From Endozoicomonas sp. Mp262 (GTDB taxonomy: Bacteria; Pseudomonadota; Gammaproteobacteria; Pseudomonadales; Endozoicomonadaceae): 64,000 bases of DNA. The position numbers were made by a program, and so were the translations under genes. This document shows, in pieces, positions 23,952-31,670 of the stretch. The stretch is from assembly GCF_025643335.1 (NCBI RefSeq), contig NZ_CP092489.1, positions 4,164,501 to 4,228,500 of the forward strand. Reading direction: 5' to 3'. A model generated the notes under the pieces. The model was not told the origin of the DNA and did no database searches. It saw nothing but the letters and a program-made list of their open reading frames with translations. Positions within the stretch are counted from its first letter, which is position 1, and each line of letters begins with the position of its first letter.

Positions 23952-24246
23952 AACACAAAAAAAAGTTTTAAAACGTAAAAAAAAGTTCTGAAACAAACTG
24001 CTGCATACTTGGAGGAAAGAATCAGTGGAGACAAAGATGGAAAATCAAGACTATCCAGATTATGCAGACGATCCGGTGAAGCAGGAAGCTGATAAATTAC
24101 TGTCTAGCGGTGAGGCCGAGTCAGAAGAAGAGGCATTAACGATTGCTGAGTATATGGACTGTATTATGACTGACGAAGAGGCCGAATTAGTCGAAAAAAG
24201 AACAGATTGATTGATTCGTTTTATAACTCTATTTTTTGCCCACAGC
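23926..24246. repeat. 15-bp perfect inverted repeats bracketing a small gene
   Basis: GCTGTGGGCAAAAAA at 23926-23940 is matched by its exact complement at 24232-24246; with outer bases 18 of 19 agree. The arms enclose 291 bases holding the 24025-24210 gene. A 20-bp imperfect tandem repeat of AAAAC..AAAAAAAAGTT type (23950-23989, 17 of 20) lies just inside. The segment may be a small inserted element. Confidence 0.6.
24025..24210 (+). CDS. Small acidic protein
   Basis: A 61-residue, strongly acidic protein starting at GTG 24025 behind GGAGGAAAGAATCA; an ATG 12 bases later is the alternative. Sequence runs MENQDYPDYADDPVKQEADK, then Glu-rich helices. It is enclosed by the 15-bp inverted repeats. 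Acidic small phage proteins can mimic DNA, but there is no direct evidence for that here. Confidence 0.5.
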   Translation: METKMENQDYPDYADDPVKQEADKLLSSGEAESEEEALTIAEYMDCIMTDEEAELVEKRTD

Positions 24247-24298
24247 AGCGAACGAAGTTGAATGATTTGTTATGCGGCAATAACTCTGGAGCTTAATT

Positions 24299-24448
24299 AT
24301 GAAAAAAAATCTCGAAAGAGGTGAACAGCTTATAGTGCAGTTGGAAAGTTGGCTAAAGCGTAATTCTGAATTTAGCTCAGTAATCGTAGTAACACATAAC
24401 CCCGAGCTGACCAGCCGCCGTAGGCGGTCTGGACGGGCGACTTGTTAG
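24299..24448 (+). CDS. Small ORF (49 aa) ending inside an attC-like site
   Basis: ATG 24299 has GGAG 9 bases upstream. The product begins MKKNLERGEQLIVQLESWLK, and its last 18 residues (including TSRRRRSG) are read through the attC-like hairpin, ending at the TAG within GTTAGGT. This looks like a cassette gene that lost its original stop or was fused to the site. Confidence 0.4.
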   Translation: MKKNLERGEQLIVQLESWLKRNSEFSSVIVVTHNPELTSRRRRSGRATC

Positions 24449-24450
24449 GT
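24394..24450 (+). other. attC-like recombination site
   Basis: The 57-bp segment begins ACATAAC and ends GTTAGGT, close to the integron core consensus RYYYAAC / GTTRRRY (one deviation in the left core). Its centre folds as CCAGCCGCC-GTA-GGCGGTCTGG, a 9-bp stem with one bulged T, like short attC sites with an extrahelical base. It lies directly before the 24476-24784 gene. Confidence 0.55.
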
Positions 24451-24475
24451 GCATGGCACGAACTAAGGAATAAGC

Positions 24476-24784
24476 ATGTTTGACTGGATAGTTAAAAAAC
24501 ATAAAACTAATCCAACGTGGCTGATGGATATGTATATCAAATTCTTAGCCCCCTCAATAATAGTCATCCAGCTATCTCAAAAAATGTGGATACCCGCATT
24601 GGGATTGCTGGCTGTCGTTTGTTTTATGATACCAATGCGTCAGGTTGCCAGACTGCAAGGCAGGGTATCAATGCAGGATGCAGAAAAAATAGCCCGTGGT
24701 TTTTCTGCATGGCTGGAACATCAACCAGCTCGTGAAATGCACGAACAGTTTAAATTGTGGTGGAAAGAGTATGACCAGAAGTAG
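24476..24784 (+). CDS. Small membrane protein in cassette-like unit
   Basis: A 102-residue protein with AAGGA 6 bases before its ATG. Two hydrophobic segments span about residues 24-36 and 39-55 (PALGLLAVVCFMIP), followed by a soluble helical tail with KIARGFSAWLEHQPAREMHE. It starts 24 bases after the attC-like GTTAGGT and its stop codon is immediately followed by CACCTAAC, the usual layout of an integron cassette gene. No known function. Confidence 0.6.
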   Translation: MFDWIVKKHKTNPTWLMDMYIKFLAPSIIVIQLSQKMWIPALGLLAVVCFMIPMRQVARLQGRVSMQDAEKIARGFSAWLEHQPAREMHEQFKLWWKEYDQK

Positions 24785-24792
24785 CACCTAAC
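24784..24792 (+). other. Inverse core site of a second, truncated attC-like element
   Basis: GCACCTAAC is the exact reverse complement of GTTAGGTGC at 24444-24452. In integron cassettes the first core of a cassette's own attC is complementary to that cassette's left boundary. No matching GTTRRRY follows, so the second site appears truncated. Confidence 0.5.
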
Positions 24793-24872
24793 ACAGGGAT
24801 ATACCGCCCGAGCAATATATTATCATTAACAACCGTACCATTTAGCAAAGAAACCGCTACCAGGAGGCATTC

Positions 24873-25091
24873 ATGCAAGCAGCAGAGCAAATGCTAACCG
24901 AAGAACAAATAATAGAGCTGACCGGGGCAACACTAAAAAGCAAACAACGCCAGATACTGAGAAGTCACGGCATATTTTTTGTGGAAAGACTGGATGGCAC
25001 AGTAAGAACCACATGGCATCATGTTAACCACCCGGCCAATAAGCCGCTGGGCAATGAAACAGATACACCCAATTTTGCAGCCATGGAATAA
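24873..25091 (+). CDS. DUF4224-type protein beside integrase (excisionase-like)
   Basis: A 72-residue protein with a strong AGGAGG ribosome site. The segment LTEEQIIELTGATLKSKQRQ, followed by ILRSHGIFFVERLDG, is typical of the small DUF4224 proteins encoded just before phage integrases, thought to act as excisionases or directionality factors. It ends 2 bases before the integrase start, so the two are co-translated. Confidence 0.75.
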   Translation: MQAAEQMLTEEQIIELTGATLKSKQRQILRSHGIFFVERLDGTVRTTWHHVNHPANKPLGNETDTPNFAAME

Positions 25092-25093
25092 CG

Positions 25094-26128
25094 ATGCCAA
25101 GAAAGCGTAAGTCGGCAAAAGATGCCTGGATACCGCCCCGTGTTTATCGGGGCAAATCTGCTTATGAATTTCACCCAAAAGGAGGAGGAGCGGTAAGGCT
25201 CTGCGACCTTGACGCAAACCCCGCCCTGGTCATAAAGCGATGGGAACAGGAAAGGGAGCGGATAGATCGGGAGCGACAAAGCTCACTCAATGCACTATGT
25301 GCTGAATTCCAGCAATCAGAAGCCTGGTTTAAACTGGCTACAGGCACTCGCTCTGATTATGGATTCTGCCATGACCAACTGATGCCCGTTTTTGGCAAGA
25401 TGAACCCGGACAAAATCAAGCCGGAACATATCAGAAAATACATGGACACCCGAGGGCGACACTCCCCGGTCCGAGCCAACCGGGAAAAAGCCTACCTCTC
25501 CAAAGTCTACAGCTGGGCCTATGAGCGAGGCAAAGTGATTATCAACCCGGTCAAAGGGGTTAAAAAATTCACTGAAACCGCCCGTGACCGCTATATCACC
25601 GATGATGAATACCACCGTACCTATTCTGCTGCCAGTGTTGCACTGAAGGTTGCCATGGAAATCTCCTACCTGTGTGCTGCCAGACGTGGCGACGTGCTAA
25701 AGCTGGAACGCAGCCAGATACTGGAAGAAGGTATTTTTATTCAGCAAGGCAAAACAGGCAAAAAGCAAATCAAAGCCTGGACTGACAGACTCAGGGCCGC
25801 AGTGAAACTGGCCAGCAAAATACCAGGGGCCACCAGCAGCAAATATCTCATCCACAATAAATTTGGCAGCACTTATACACCTGCCGGATTCAGAAGCATC
25901 TGGAACAAAGCGAAGGAGAAAGCAAAAAAAGAAGCAGAAAAGGAAAATATTGATCTGGATACCAGCTTTACCTTTCACGATATCAAGGCAAAAGGTATCT
26001 CTGATTTTGAGGGAAATCTGGCAGAAAAGCAGCAGTTCAGCGGACACAAAACCCAGAGTCAGGTAAACACCTACGACCGGAAAACAGCCGTTGTCAGGTC
26101 ACTTGATAAGCCACTGCCAGCCAAGTAA
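25094..26128 (+). CDS. Tyrosine-type phage integrase
   Basis: A 344-residue site-specific recombinase. Residues about 1-60 form the arm-binding domain, 60-165 the core-binding domain and 170-340 the catalytic domain. Catalytic residues seen are Arg in CAARRGDVLKL, Lys in QGKTGKKQIK, His in FHDIKAKG, His in SGHKTQ and the nucleophile Tyr in NTYDRK. The second conserved Arg (HxxR) is Lys here. It inserts the phage at the neighbouring tRNA-Leu 3' end. The enzyme appears full length. Confidence 0.93.
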   Translation: MPRKRKSAKDAWIPPRVYRGKSAYEFHPKGGGAVRLCDLDANPALVIKRWEQERERIDRERQSSLNALCAEFQQSEAWFKLATGTRSDYGFCHDQLMPVFGKMNPDKIKPEHIRKYMDTRGRHSPVRANREKAYLSKVYSWAYERGKVIINPVKGVKKFTETARDRYITDDEYHRTYSAASVALKVAMEISYLCAARRGDVLKLERSQILEEGIFIQQGKTGKKQIKAWTDRLRAAVKLASKIPGATSSKYLIHNKFGSTYTPAGFRSIWNKAKEKAKKEAEKENIDLDTSFTFHDIKAKGISDFEGNLAEKQQFSGHKTQSQVNTYDRKTAVVRSLDKPLPAK

Positions 26129-26141
26129 CCAAACTACTGTA

Positions 26142-26175
26142 TATTAGGAAATCGTATTAGGAAAATATTAGGAAA
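26142..26175. repeat. Three TATTAGGAAA direct repeats, candidate integrase arm sites
   Basis: ATTAGGAAA occurs at 26143, 26156 and 26167, each preceded by T, between the integrase stop and tRNA-Leu. Closely spaced short direct repeats beside the attachment core are typical of integrase arm-type sites. Confidence 0.55.
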
Positions 26176-26179
26176 GCAT

Positions 26180-26212
26180 AAAAAAAAGAGGCTACATTAC
26201 TGTAACCCCTTG
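26180..26212 (-). terminator. Terminator after the tRNA operon
   Basis: On the minus strand GGGGTTAC-AGTAAT-GTAGCC-TC is followed by eight T, 10 bases beyond the tRNA-Leu CCA end. Confidence 0.6.
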
Positions 26213-26221
26213 ATTTTAATA

Positions 26222-26306
26222 TGGTGCGGAAGGAGAGACTCGAACTCTCACGCCTTTCGGCACTGGAACCTAAATCCAGCGTGTCTACCAATTCCACCAC
26301 TTCCGC
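26222..26306 (-). tRNA. tRNA-Leu (anticodon TAG)
   Basis: The 85-nt sequence has a GCGGAAG/CTTCCGC acceptor stem, a long variable arm (GTGCCGAAAGGCG), the loop TTTAGGT with anticodon TAG, a GTTCGAGTC T-loop and an encoded CCA. It is the last tRNA of the cluster, and its 3' end borders the prophage, making it the likely attB. Confidence 0.97.
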
Positions 26307-26356
26307 TTACAGATCAATGCAGTAACTACAAACCGATCATTAACCTGATTTTAAAT

Positions 26357-26432
26357 TGGGGTGGGCGAAGGGGCTCGAACCCTCGACCGCCGGAATCACA
26401 ATCCGGAGCTCTACCAACTGAGCTACGCCCAC
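26357..26432 (-). tRNA. tRNA-His (anticodon GTG)
   Basis: Acceptor GTGGGCG/CGCCCAC, anticodon loop TTGTGAT, T-loop GTTCGAGCC and encoded CCA after a C discriminator. A G precedes the first acceptor base at 26433, giving the G-1 characteristic of histidine tRNA. Confidence 0.97.
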
Positions 26433-26497
26433 CACAGTCAAACTCACTCTAACACCTCAAAAGAGCGTGTCAAATCAAAGCAATCCGCTCTGAAAAA

Positions 26498-26574
<77 letters not shown>

Positions 26575-26587
26575 ACAACAAATAAAC

Positions 26588-26664
26588 TGGTCGGGGTAGA
26601 GAGATTCGAACTCCCGACATCCTGCTCCCAAAGCAGGCGCGCTACCAGACTGCGCTATACCCCG
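26588..26664 (-). tRNA. tRNA-Pro (anticodon TGG)
   Basis: The 77-nt sequence has acceptor CGGGGTA/TACCCCG, anticodon loop TTTGGGA between CCTGC/GCAGG, T-loop GTTCGAATC and encoded CCA. It is the first tRNA of the minus-strand operon Pro-Arg-His-Leu. Confidence 0.97.
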
Positions 26665-26697
26665 AAAACCTCAACACCCTGTGCAAGGCGCCGATGC

Positions 26698-26725
26698 ATA
26701 TTACCACAACAATGCATTTCGTCAA
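26698..26725 (-). promoter_or_regulatory. Promoter of the tRNA operon
   Basis: On the minus strand TTGACG (26720-26725) and TAATAT (26698-26703) are spaced 16 bp, followed by a GC-rich discriminator (GCATCGGCGCC) typical of stringently controlled stable RNA promoters. Confidence 0.75.
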
Positions 26726-26795
26726 TGCCTTGATATTATTCATCAAAACAGGAAACGCCTGTGGTTTGGACGGACATAAATCTACCACAATCATT

Positions 26796-26936
26796 GAGAA
26801 GTGCAATATCCCGCCTCAATATTCTGTAATTGATCTAACGCAGCCAATAGCCACAATTCCATACAACCCATAAAACAGGACTGTTAAACTAGAAGCCTGT
26901 CAATATTCAGCATATGCTGCAAAGACAGGCTTTTTT
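26796..26936 (+). ncRNA. Candidate small RNA or folD leader with terminator
   Basis: A strong terminator at 26893-26936 (GCCTGTC...GACAGGC with T6, enclosing a nested CAGCAT/ATGCTG hairpin) has no plus-strand gene before it. About 70 bases upstream TTGAGA-N17-CAATAT (26796-26824) could serve as promoter, giving a transcript of roughly 105 bases. It may instead attenuate transcription into folD, 30 bases downstream. Only the terminator is certain. Confidence 0.35.
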
Positions 26937-26966
26937 GCGCTTCCACCATAGGCAACAATCACAATC

Positions 26967-27818
26967 ATGACAGCCAGAATTATTGACGGCAAAACCATTG
27001 CCTTACACCTTACCGAGTCCATTGCAGAAAAAGTACACCACAGAACCCGCCAGGGACTAAGGCCCCCCGGGCTTGCGGTCATATTGATTGGGGACGACCC
27101 TGCATCAAAAGTTTATGTGGGCAAAAAAAGGAAAGATTGCGAAAAGGTCGGATTCACGTCGGTATCCCATGACCTGCCCCTTTCAACCAGTGAAAAGGAT
27201 CTGCTGGGACTTATTGACACCCTGAATGAAGACTCAAGCATTGATGGTATTCTTGTGCAGCTGCCGCTGCCTGCCCATATCAACGCAGAGCACGTCATAG
27301 AACGTATCCGTCCCGATAAAGATGTGGATGGCTTCCACCCCTATAATGTTGGACGACTGATCCAGCGCATCCCCATTCTAAGGCCCTGCACCCCCAAGGG
27401 AGTGATGACCTTACTGGAAAGCACCGGAGAACCCATAAGGGGCAAAAATGCCGTCATCGTCGGAGCCTCCAACATTGTCGGTCGCCCCATGACCATGGAA
27501 TTACTGCTGGCAGGCTGCACCACAACCACAGCCCACCGTTTTACCGAGGATCTGGCTGCGGAAGTTAGACGGGCCGATATTCTGGTGGTGGGTACGGGCA
27601 TACCCGGACTGGTAAAAGGTGACTGGATCAAGCCCGGTGCCATTGTGATTGATATCGGTATTAACCGCATGCCCAATGGCAAACTGGTGGGTGATATTGA
27701 GTTTGAAACCGCCAAAGAACGAGCCAGCTGGATCACTCCGGTACCCGGCGGCGTGGGTCCAATGACAGTGGCCACATTACTGGAAAACACCCTGTACGCG
27801 GCTGAACACCTGCATTAA
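26967..27818 (+). CDS. folD: Methylenetetrahydrofolate dehydrogenase/cyclohydrolase
   Basis: A 283-residue bifunctional cytoplasmic enzyme that interconverts 5,10-methylene-THF, 5,10-methenyl-THF and 10-formyl-THF with NADP. The catalytic [13 protein letters not shown] segment (Tyr and Lys of the active site) is near residue 50, [12 protein letters not shown] near 130 and the dinucleotide-binding [10 protein letters not shown] near 165. The closing [12 protein letters not shown] is intact. Length is typical. Neighbouring tRNAs are on the other strand; upstream lies the orphan terminator. Confidence 0.97.
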   Translation: MTARIIDGKTIALHLTESIAEKVHHRTRQGLRPPGLAVILIGDDPASKVYVGKKRKDCEKVGFTSVSHDLPLSTSEKDLLGLIDTLNEDSSIDGILVQLPLPAHINAEHVIERIRPDKDVDGFHPYNVGRLIQRIPILRPCTPKGVMTLLESTGEPIRGKNAVIVGASNIVGRPMTMELLLAGCTTTTAHRFTEDLAAEVRRADILVVGTGIPGLVKGDWIKPGAIVIDIGINRMPNGKLVGDIEFETAKERASWITPVPGGVGPMTVATLLENTLYAAEHLH

Positions 27819-27920
27819 AAACCTGAACAAGAAAGCCTGATAACCGAAAGTCAGGCTCCCCCCCCCCAATTCAGTTGATCATTGCTATATAAAACTTTAT
27901 AAAGAGCACCATTCTGGAAA

Positions 27921-28154
27921 ATGATCTATAAAACCATGAGTCTTTTTATTCGGTTTGCCTCCGTAGGCCTTGCTCTTGTCTTATTTGGCTGTAAAAATTT
28001 AATGGCCAGTCCCTTCCCTTTTCAGGCCACCAAAAAAGCGCTCCATAACCGGGTTGCACCCATCGCACTTTCTAAGCCACTGCTCAAACAACAACCTCCA
28101 CCACCACCTCAGAAGCTGAGGCATAAAAGAACTCAGTCAAAACACCTTTATTAA
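27921..28154 (+). CDS. Possible small exported protein
   Basis: A 77-residue frame with a hydrophobic N-terminal signal-like stretch (SLFIRFASVGLALVLFGC) that ends in a Cys resembling a poor lipobox. The C-terminus is Pro/Lys/Gln-rich (QQPPPPPQKLRHKRTQ). It overlaps the end of the convergent glycosidase gene by 71 bases, and the ribosome site is weak. It could be real or a chance frame. Confidence 0.35.
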   Translation: MIYKTMSLFIRFASVGLALVLFGCKNLMASPFPFQATKKALHNRVAPIALSKPLLKQQPPPPPQKLRHKRTQSKHLY

Positions 28155-30198
28155 TCCAGTCCACACTTTGCCCATTAGCTGTGATGGTTAAAATAGGCTT
28201 ACGGCTATAAAGCCAAACTCTCCCGCCTTCATATAGCTGGATAACCAATCTGCCATCCACTAGCTGCTGGGATCTGATGGCAAAAGAAGGCAAATACTTA
28301 TCAGCCAGACCAATACAAAACAGTGGCCGGTCAGGATAGAACAGTACCAACTCGGCCTGTGCTGCGGGTAACGATAGATTAATCGCCTGCTCTCTTTCTA
28401 CCACTGAACACAGTTCCCGTCCGGGAACAACAGCAACAAAGGATAAAGCCTCCTCTTCCAACTCAAGATCACCAGCCGCCACTAACGCATTAATCTGCTG
28501 CCCGGAATTATTCAGGTTAAACAAGCCTGCCACAGCCACATCACCCAGCGAGTTCCAGATAATCAATGTTTCACCACTATCCAGCGGACTATTAAACAGG
28601 CATCGTCTGACAGGCTTACCCTGCCGGTCACAGCGAATAACACGTCCATCCCTTAGCACTAACGGCATTAGGGGTTCTATCAGGGTTTTACCGCAAGGGT
28701 CACTGGTATAGACCGGCCCGCCACTAAGCACCCTGAGTAGCGCATGACTTCTGGCATCCTTATGATCCGACCACCACATATCCCAGTCACCCTGATAGAA
28801 GCCATCGTGGTAAAGTGCGTTATAGGCATTTTGCAGGGCGTGCTCCCGCAGGTTACCCGGCTGGCGAGGGAAAAAGTCATCACTGTTTCTGGAAAGAAGA
28901 GAAGATGGCCGCCCCCATAATTGCTCGGGAGCCATCCCCATGCAGTTAATCAGCGCGCCATTGAAATGGATATGGGCTGATGCCTCCAGCGCTTCATGCA
29001 CATTGTTAGATAACTCACCGGGAAACGCCCGGTAACGGTAATGATTGGCAAGATTTCCCTGCACATCCACCTTAACGAAATCTATTCCCTGACGACTCAG
29101 GTAGCTATGCCAGCTACACCAGAAGCGGAGGGCACCCGCACTATCAGAGGGCGGCAATGCCCTTAGCTCGTCAATGGATTCCAGCGATGCTCCAATACCT
29201 TCGGGAAGCGAAGCGCGATGATCTACCCCTTCCCATTGCCCCGTCAGCGCATGCCATGCACCCAGCCAGGGGATTCCATAATCTTCCCTGAGTTGTTGCT
29301 TTAACCCTTTAAACCCTGAGGGAAATTTGTCACGGTTTTCCCGAAAAGACATTAATCGCCGGTCACACTCCTCGGACCAGCCATCATCCACCAGCATCCA
29401 TTTAACAGGCACCTTCTTTTCCCTGAACTCGGCGGCCTTTGCCAATACCGCCTCTTCGCTTACATCCAGATAGCAGGCATCCCAGCTGCACCAACCCAGA
29501 TAATCAAACATCCCGGGAAATAGCCTGCCCTCTTTCGGTTTGCAGGGGTAAGGCAATAGCCGACGGCCCACAGCTATAGACTGATTCATCAACTCATAGG
29601 GATCAGAACCAAAACCAAGCATAGCCACAACCCCGGACACCCGACGCAACCCTGCTTTCTGGGGTGATGCCAAAAGCACCATACCATCCGCATCGCCCCT
29701 CAGCTCTCCCTTAACACGGGCATCACAAAACGTCAGAATATGGGTAAATTGTCCTTCCTGCTTCCCTGTTAATAGAGACTGGGTACGCGCAGGCAACGCC
29801 CTCAGGTCAGGATCAAAGTGAGGGCGAGTCCACCAGCTGTTATATAAATAGTGGGCACATAAACCACTGTGCCCACCCAGCCCTTTCACTTTCAGTCTGA
29901 CAGCTTCCAGAGGATAAAAGGTAGCATAGGGCCAACTGATACCCTTCTGGATACTGGCTGCCAGATGGATCACCAGATGCTTTTCTTTCCTTGTCAGGAA
30001 TAGCTCTACAGCCACTTCATCACCGGATACATAACGAAGGCGGAACTCTCCATCCTTTTTACGAATACTCTCTGCATCAGGTGTAAGGGAAAGCATCCGG
30101 CCATCATCCAGCACCACCTCAACACCCAGCGCTTCCAACAGAAGCACTTTTTCGCAGAAGACAGAAAACCCCTGATCACCCAAGGCAACAGAATACAT
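28084..30198 (-). CDS. GH36 / raffinose synthase-like alpha-galactosidase
   Basis: A 704-residue protein of the raffinose synthase/Sip1 branch of GH36. The barrel has YLGWCSWDACYLDVSEEAVL (about residue 230), MLVDDGWSEECDRRL (about 265) and DFVKVDVQGN (about 370), whose Asp is the likely nucleophile. SRNSDDFFPR (about 430) carries the likely acid/base Asp. It would cleave or transfer alpha-galactosyl groups. No signal peptide, so it is cytoplasmic. No sugar transporter is nearby. A strong terminator separates it from cysS. Confidence 0.82.
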   Translation of the reverse strand: MYSVALGDQGFSVFCEKVLLLEALGVEVVLDDGRMLSLTPDAESIRKKDGEFRLRYVSGDEVAVELFLTRKEKHLVIHLAASIQKGISWPYATFYPLEAVRLKVKGLGGHSGLCAHYLYNSWWTRPHFDPDLRALPARTQSLLTGKQEGQFTHILTFCDARVKGELRGDADGMVLLASPQKAGLRRVSGVVAMLGFGSDPYELMNQSIAVGRRLLPYPCKPKEGRLFPGMFDYLGWCSWDACYLDVSEEAVLAKAAEFREKKVPVKWMLVDDGWSEECDRRLMSFRENRDKFPSGFKGLKQQLREDYGIPWLGAWHALTGQWEGVDHRASLPEGIGASLESIDELRALPPSDSAGALRFWCSWHSYLSRQGIDFVKVDVQGNLANHYRYRAFPGELSNNVHEALEASAHIHFNGALINCMGMAPEQLWGRPSSLLSRNSDDFFPRQPGNLREHALQNAYNALYHDGFYQGDWDMWWSDHKDARSHALLRVLSGGPVYTSDPCGKTLIEPLMPLVLRDGRVIRCDRQGKPVRRCLFNSPLDSGETLIIWNSLGDVAVAGLFNLNNSGQQINALVAAGDLELEEEALSFVAVVPGRELCSVVEREQAINLSLPAAQAELVLFYPDRPLFCIGLADKYLPSFAIRSQQLVDGRLVIQLYEGGRVWLYSRKPILTITANGQSVDWINKGVLTEFFYASASEVVVEVVV

Positions 30199-30220
30199 AA
30201 CAGCCCCTTAAGAAGCAGCC

Positions 30221-30257
30221 TTAAAAAAAAGGCGCTAAAACAGCGCCTTTTTTTTAA
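30221..30257. terminator. Bidirectional terminator after cysS
   Basis: Eight A, GGCGCT-AAAAC-AGCGCC and eight T form a symmetric hairpin usable on either strand. On the minus strand it follows cysS and precedes the glycosidase gene. Confidence 0.92.
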
Positions 30258-30273
30258 TCTTAACAATGGATAC

Positions 30274-31656
30274 CTATCGCTCAATCCGCCAGGTTGTCCC
30301 TTCCCGACTGTCCTGCAAGATAATACCCTGATCCGCCAGCTCTTCACGAATACGATCCGCTTCGGCAAAGTCACGGGCTTTTTTCGCCGCCACCCGCCGG
30401 TCAATCATATCCTGAATCCAGGCTTCATCCACATCGCTACCAGATTGCAGGAAGGTTTCGGCCTGTCCCTGAAGAATGCCCAGAATAGCACCCAGCTTCA
30501 CCAGCAACGCCGCCAGCGGCAATGCCTCCTGCTCATTAGCGCTGCGTACCCGGTTCAGTTCACGCACCAGATCAAACAGCACCGCCAACGCCACCGGCGT
30601 ATTAAAGTCATCATCCATGGCTTTAAAGAAGCGCTGCTCAAATTCACTGTCTTCAGGAGCTACAACACCGGTCAGATCCAATCCTTTTAAGGCGGTATAC
30701 AGTCGCTCAAGACGCACACCCGCTTCTTTCAGACTGTCTTCGGAGTAGTTCACCGGGCTGCGGTACTGACTGGAGATCAGGAAGTAGCGAACGGTTTCTT
30801 CATGATACTTATCCAGCACTTCACGAATGGTAAAGAAGTTACCCAGGCTCTTGGACATCTTAACATTGTCCACCCGGATAGGTCCGGAATGCATCCAGGT
30901 ATTAACGAAGGTCTGACCATTGGCCGCCTCGCTCTGGGCAATCTCATTTTCATGGTGGGGAAACTTGAGGTCAGAACCACCGCCATGAATATCAAAGGTC
31001 TTACCCAGGCAGCATTTACCCATCACTGAGCATTCAATGTGCCAGCCAGGACGACCTTCACCCCAGGGAGAAGTCCAGGAAGGCTCTTCCGGCTTGGCTC
31101 CTTTCCAGAGGACAAAGTCCAGGGGATCTTCCTTCATCTCATCAATTTCAATCCGGGCACCCGACTCCAGCTCTTCCAGCACCTTGCCGGATAATTTACC
31201 GTAGCCTTCAAAGCGGCGAACCCGGTAATAAACATCACCATTGCCCGGTGCATAGGCAAAACCTTTTTCCACCAGATCATTGATCATGTCAATCATGCCT
31301 TCCACATAGGCCGTGGCCCGGGGTTCATCATCCGGCTCAAAATTACCCAGACGCTTGAAATCCTCCCGCATGGCGGCAATCATGCGGTCCGTCAGCTGAT
31401 CAATGGGTTCATTATTCTCAATGGCCCGACGGATAATTTTGTCATCAATATCGGTGACATTGCGCACATAGGTCAGGTCATAACCTTTAGCCCGAAGATA
31501 ACGAGCCACCACATCAAAAGCGGTAACGGTACGGGCATGCCCTATATGACAAAGGTCGTATACCGTCATACCACAGACGTACATGCGCACCTGGTTCTCA
31601 ACCAGTGGCTTGAAGGGTTCTTTTTGTCGGGTCAGGGTATTATAAATTTGCAGCAC
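30274..31656 (-). CDS. cysS: Cysteinyl-tRNA synthetase
   Basis: A 460-residue class I synthetase charging tRNA-Cys. The HIGH motif ([13 protein letters not shown]) is near residue 35, the KMSKS motif (KMSKSLGNF) near 270, and the zinc ligands include Cys in YVCGMTVYD, Cys in HIECSVMG and His/Glu in [12 protein letters not shown]. The C-terminal anticodon domain ends intact. It lies directly downstream of glnS with a 14-base gap, a pairing common in gammaproteobacteria. Confidence 0.98.
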   Translation of the reverse strand: MLQIYNTLTRQKEPFKPLVENQVRMYVCGMTVYDLCHIGHARTVTAFDVVARYLRAKGYDLTYVRNVTDIDDKIIRRAIENNEPIDQLTDRMIAAMREDFKRLGNFEPDDEPRATAYVEGMIDMINDLVEKGFAYAPGNGDVYYRVRRFEGYGKLSGKVLEELESGARIEIDEMKEDPLDFVLWKGAKPEEPSWTSPWGEGRPGWHIECSVMGKCCLGKTFDIHGGGSDLKFPHHENEIAQSEAANGQTFVNTWMHSGPIRVDNVKMSKSLGNFFTIREVLDKYHEETVRYFLISSQYRSPVNYSEDSLKEAGVRLERLYTALKGLDLTGVVAPEDSEFEQRFFKAMDDDFNTPVALAVLFDLVRELNRVRSANEQEALPLAALLVKLGAILGILQGQAETFLQSGSDVDEAWIQDMIDRRVAAKKARDFAEADRIREELADQGIILQDSREGTTWRIER

Positions 31657-31670
31657 GTGTGACTTCCTTA

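Larger units (their letters stand above)
1..26221. mobile_element. Lambda-like prophage (left end outside window)
   Basis: The block holds a complete regulatory, replication, lysis, packaging, head and most of the tail module of a siphovirus in lambda gene order, ending with a tyrosine integrase 93 bases from the 3' end of a tRNA-Leu gene. Genes from cro to the tail are on the minus strand; the repressor-to-integrase arm is on the plus strand. The tail tip and fibre genes and the second attachment site must lie left of position 1. Structural genes look intact, apart from the edge-truncated first gene. Whether it can be induced is unknown, because the repressor lacks normal autocleavage residues. 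Confidence 0.95.

Noticed and set aside
24221-24275. A third attC-like site ending in GTTATGC
   Set aside because: TTATAAC and GTTATGC could be core sites, but the interior does not fold into a convincing stem, so it was not listed as a feature.
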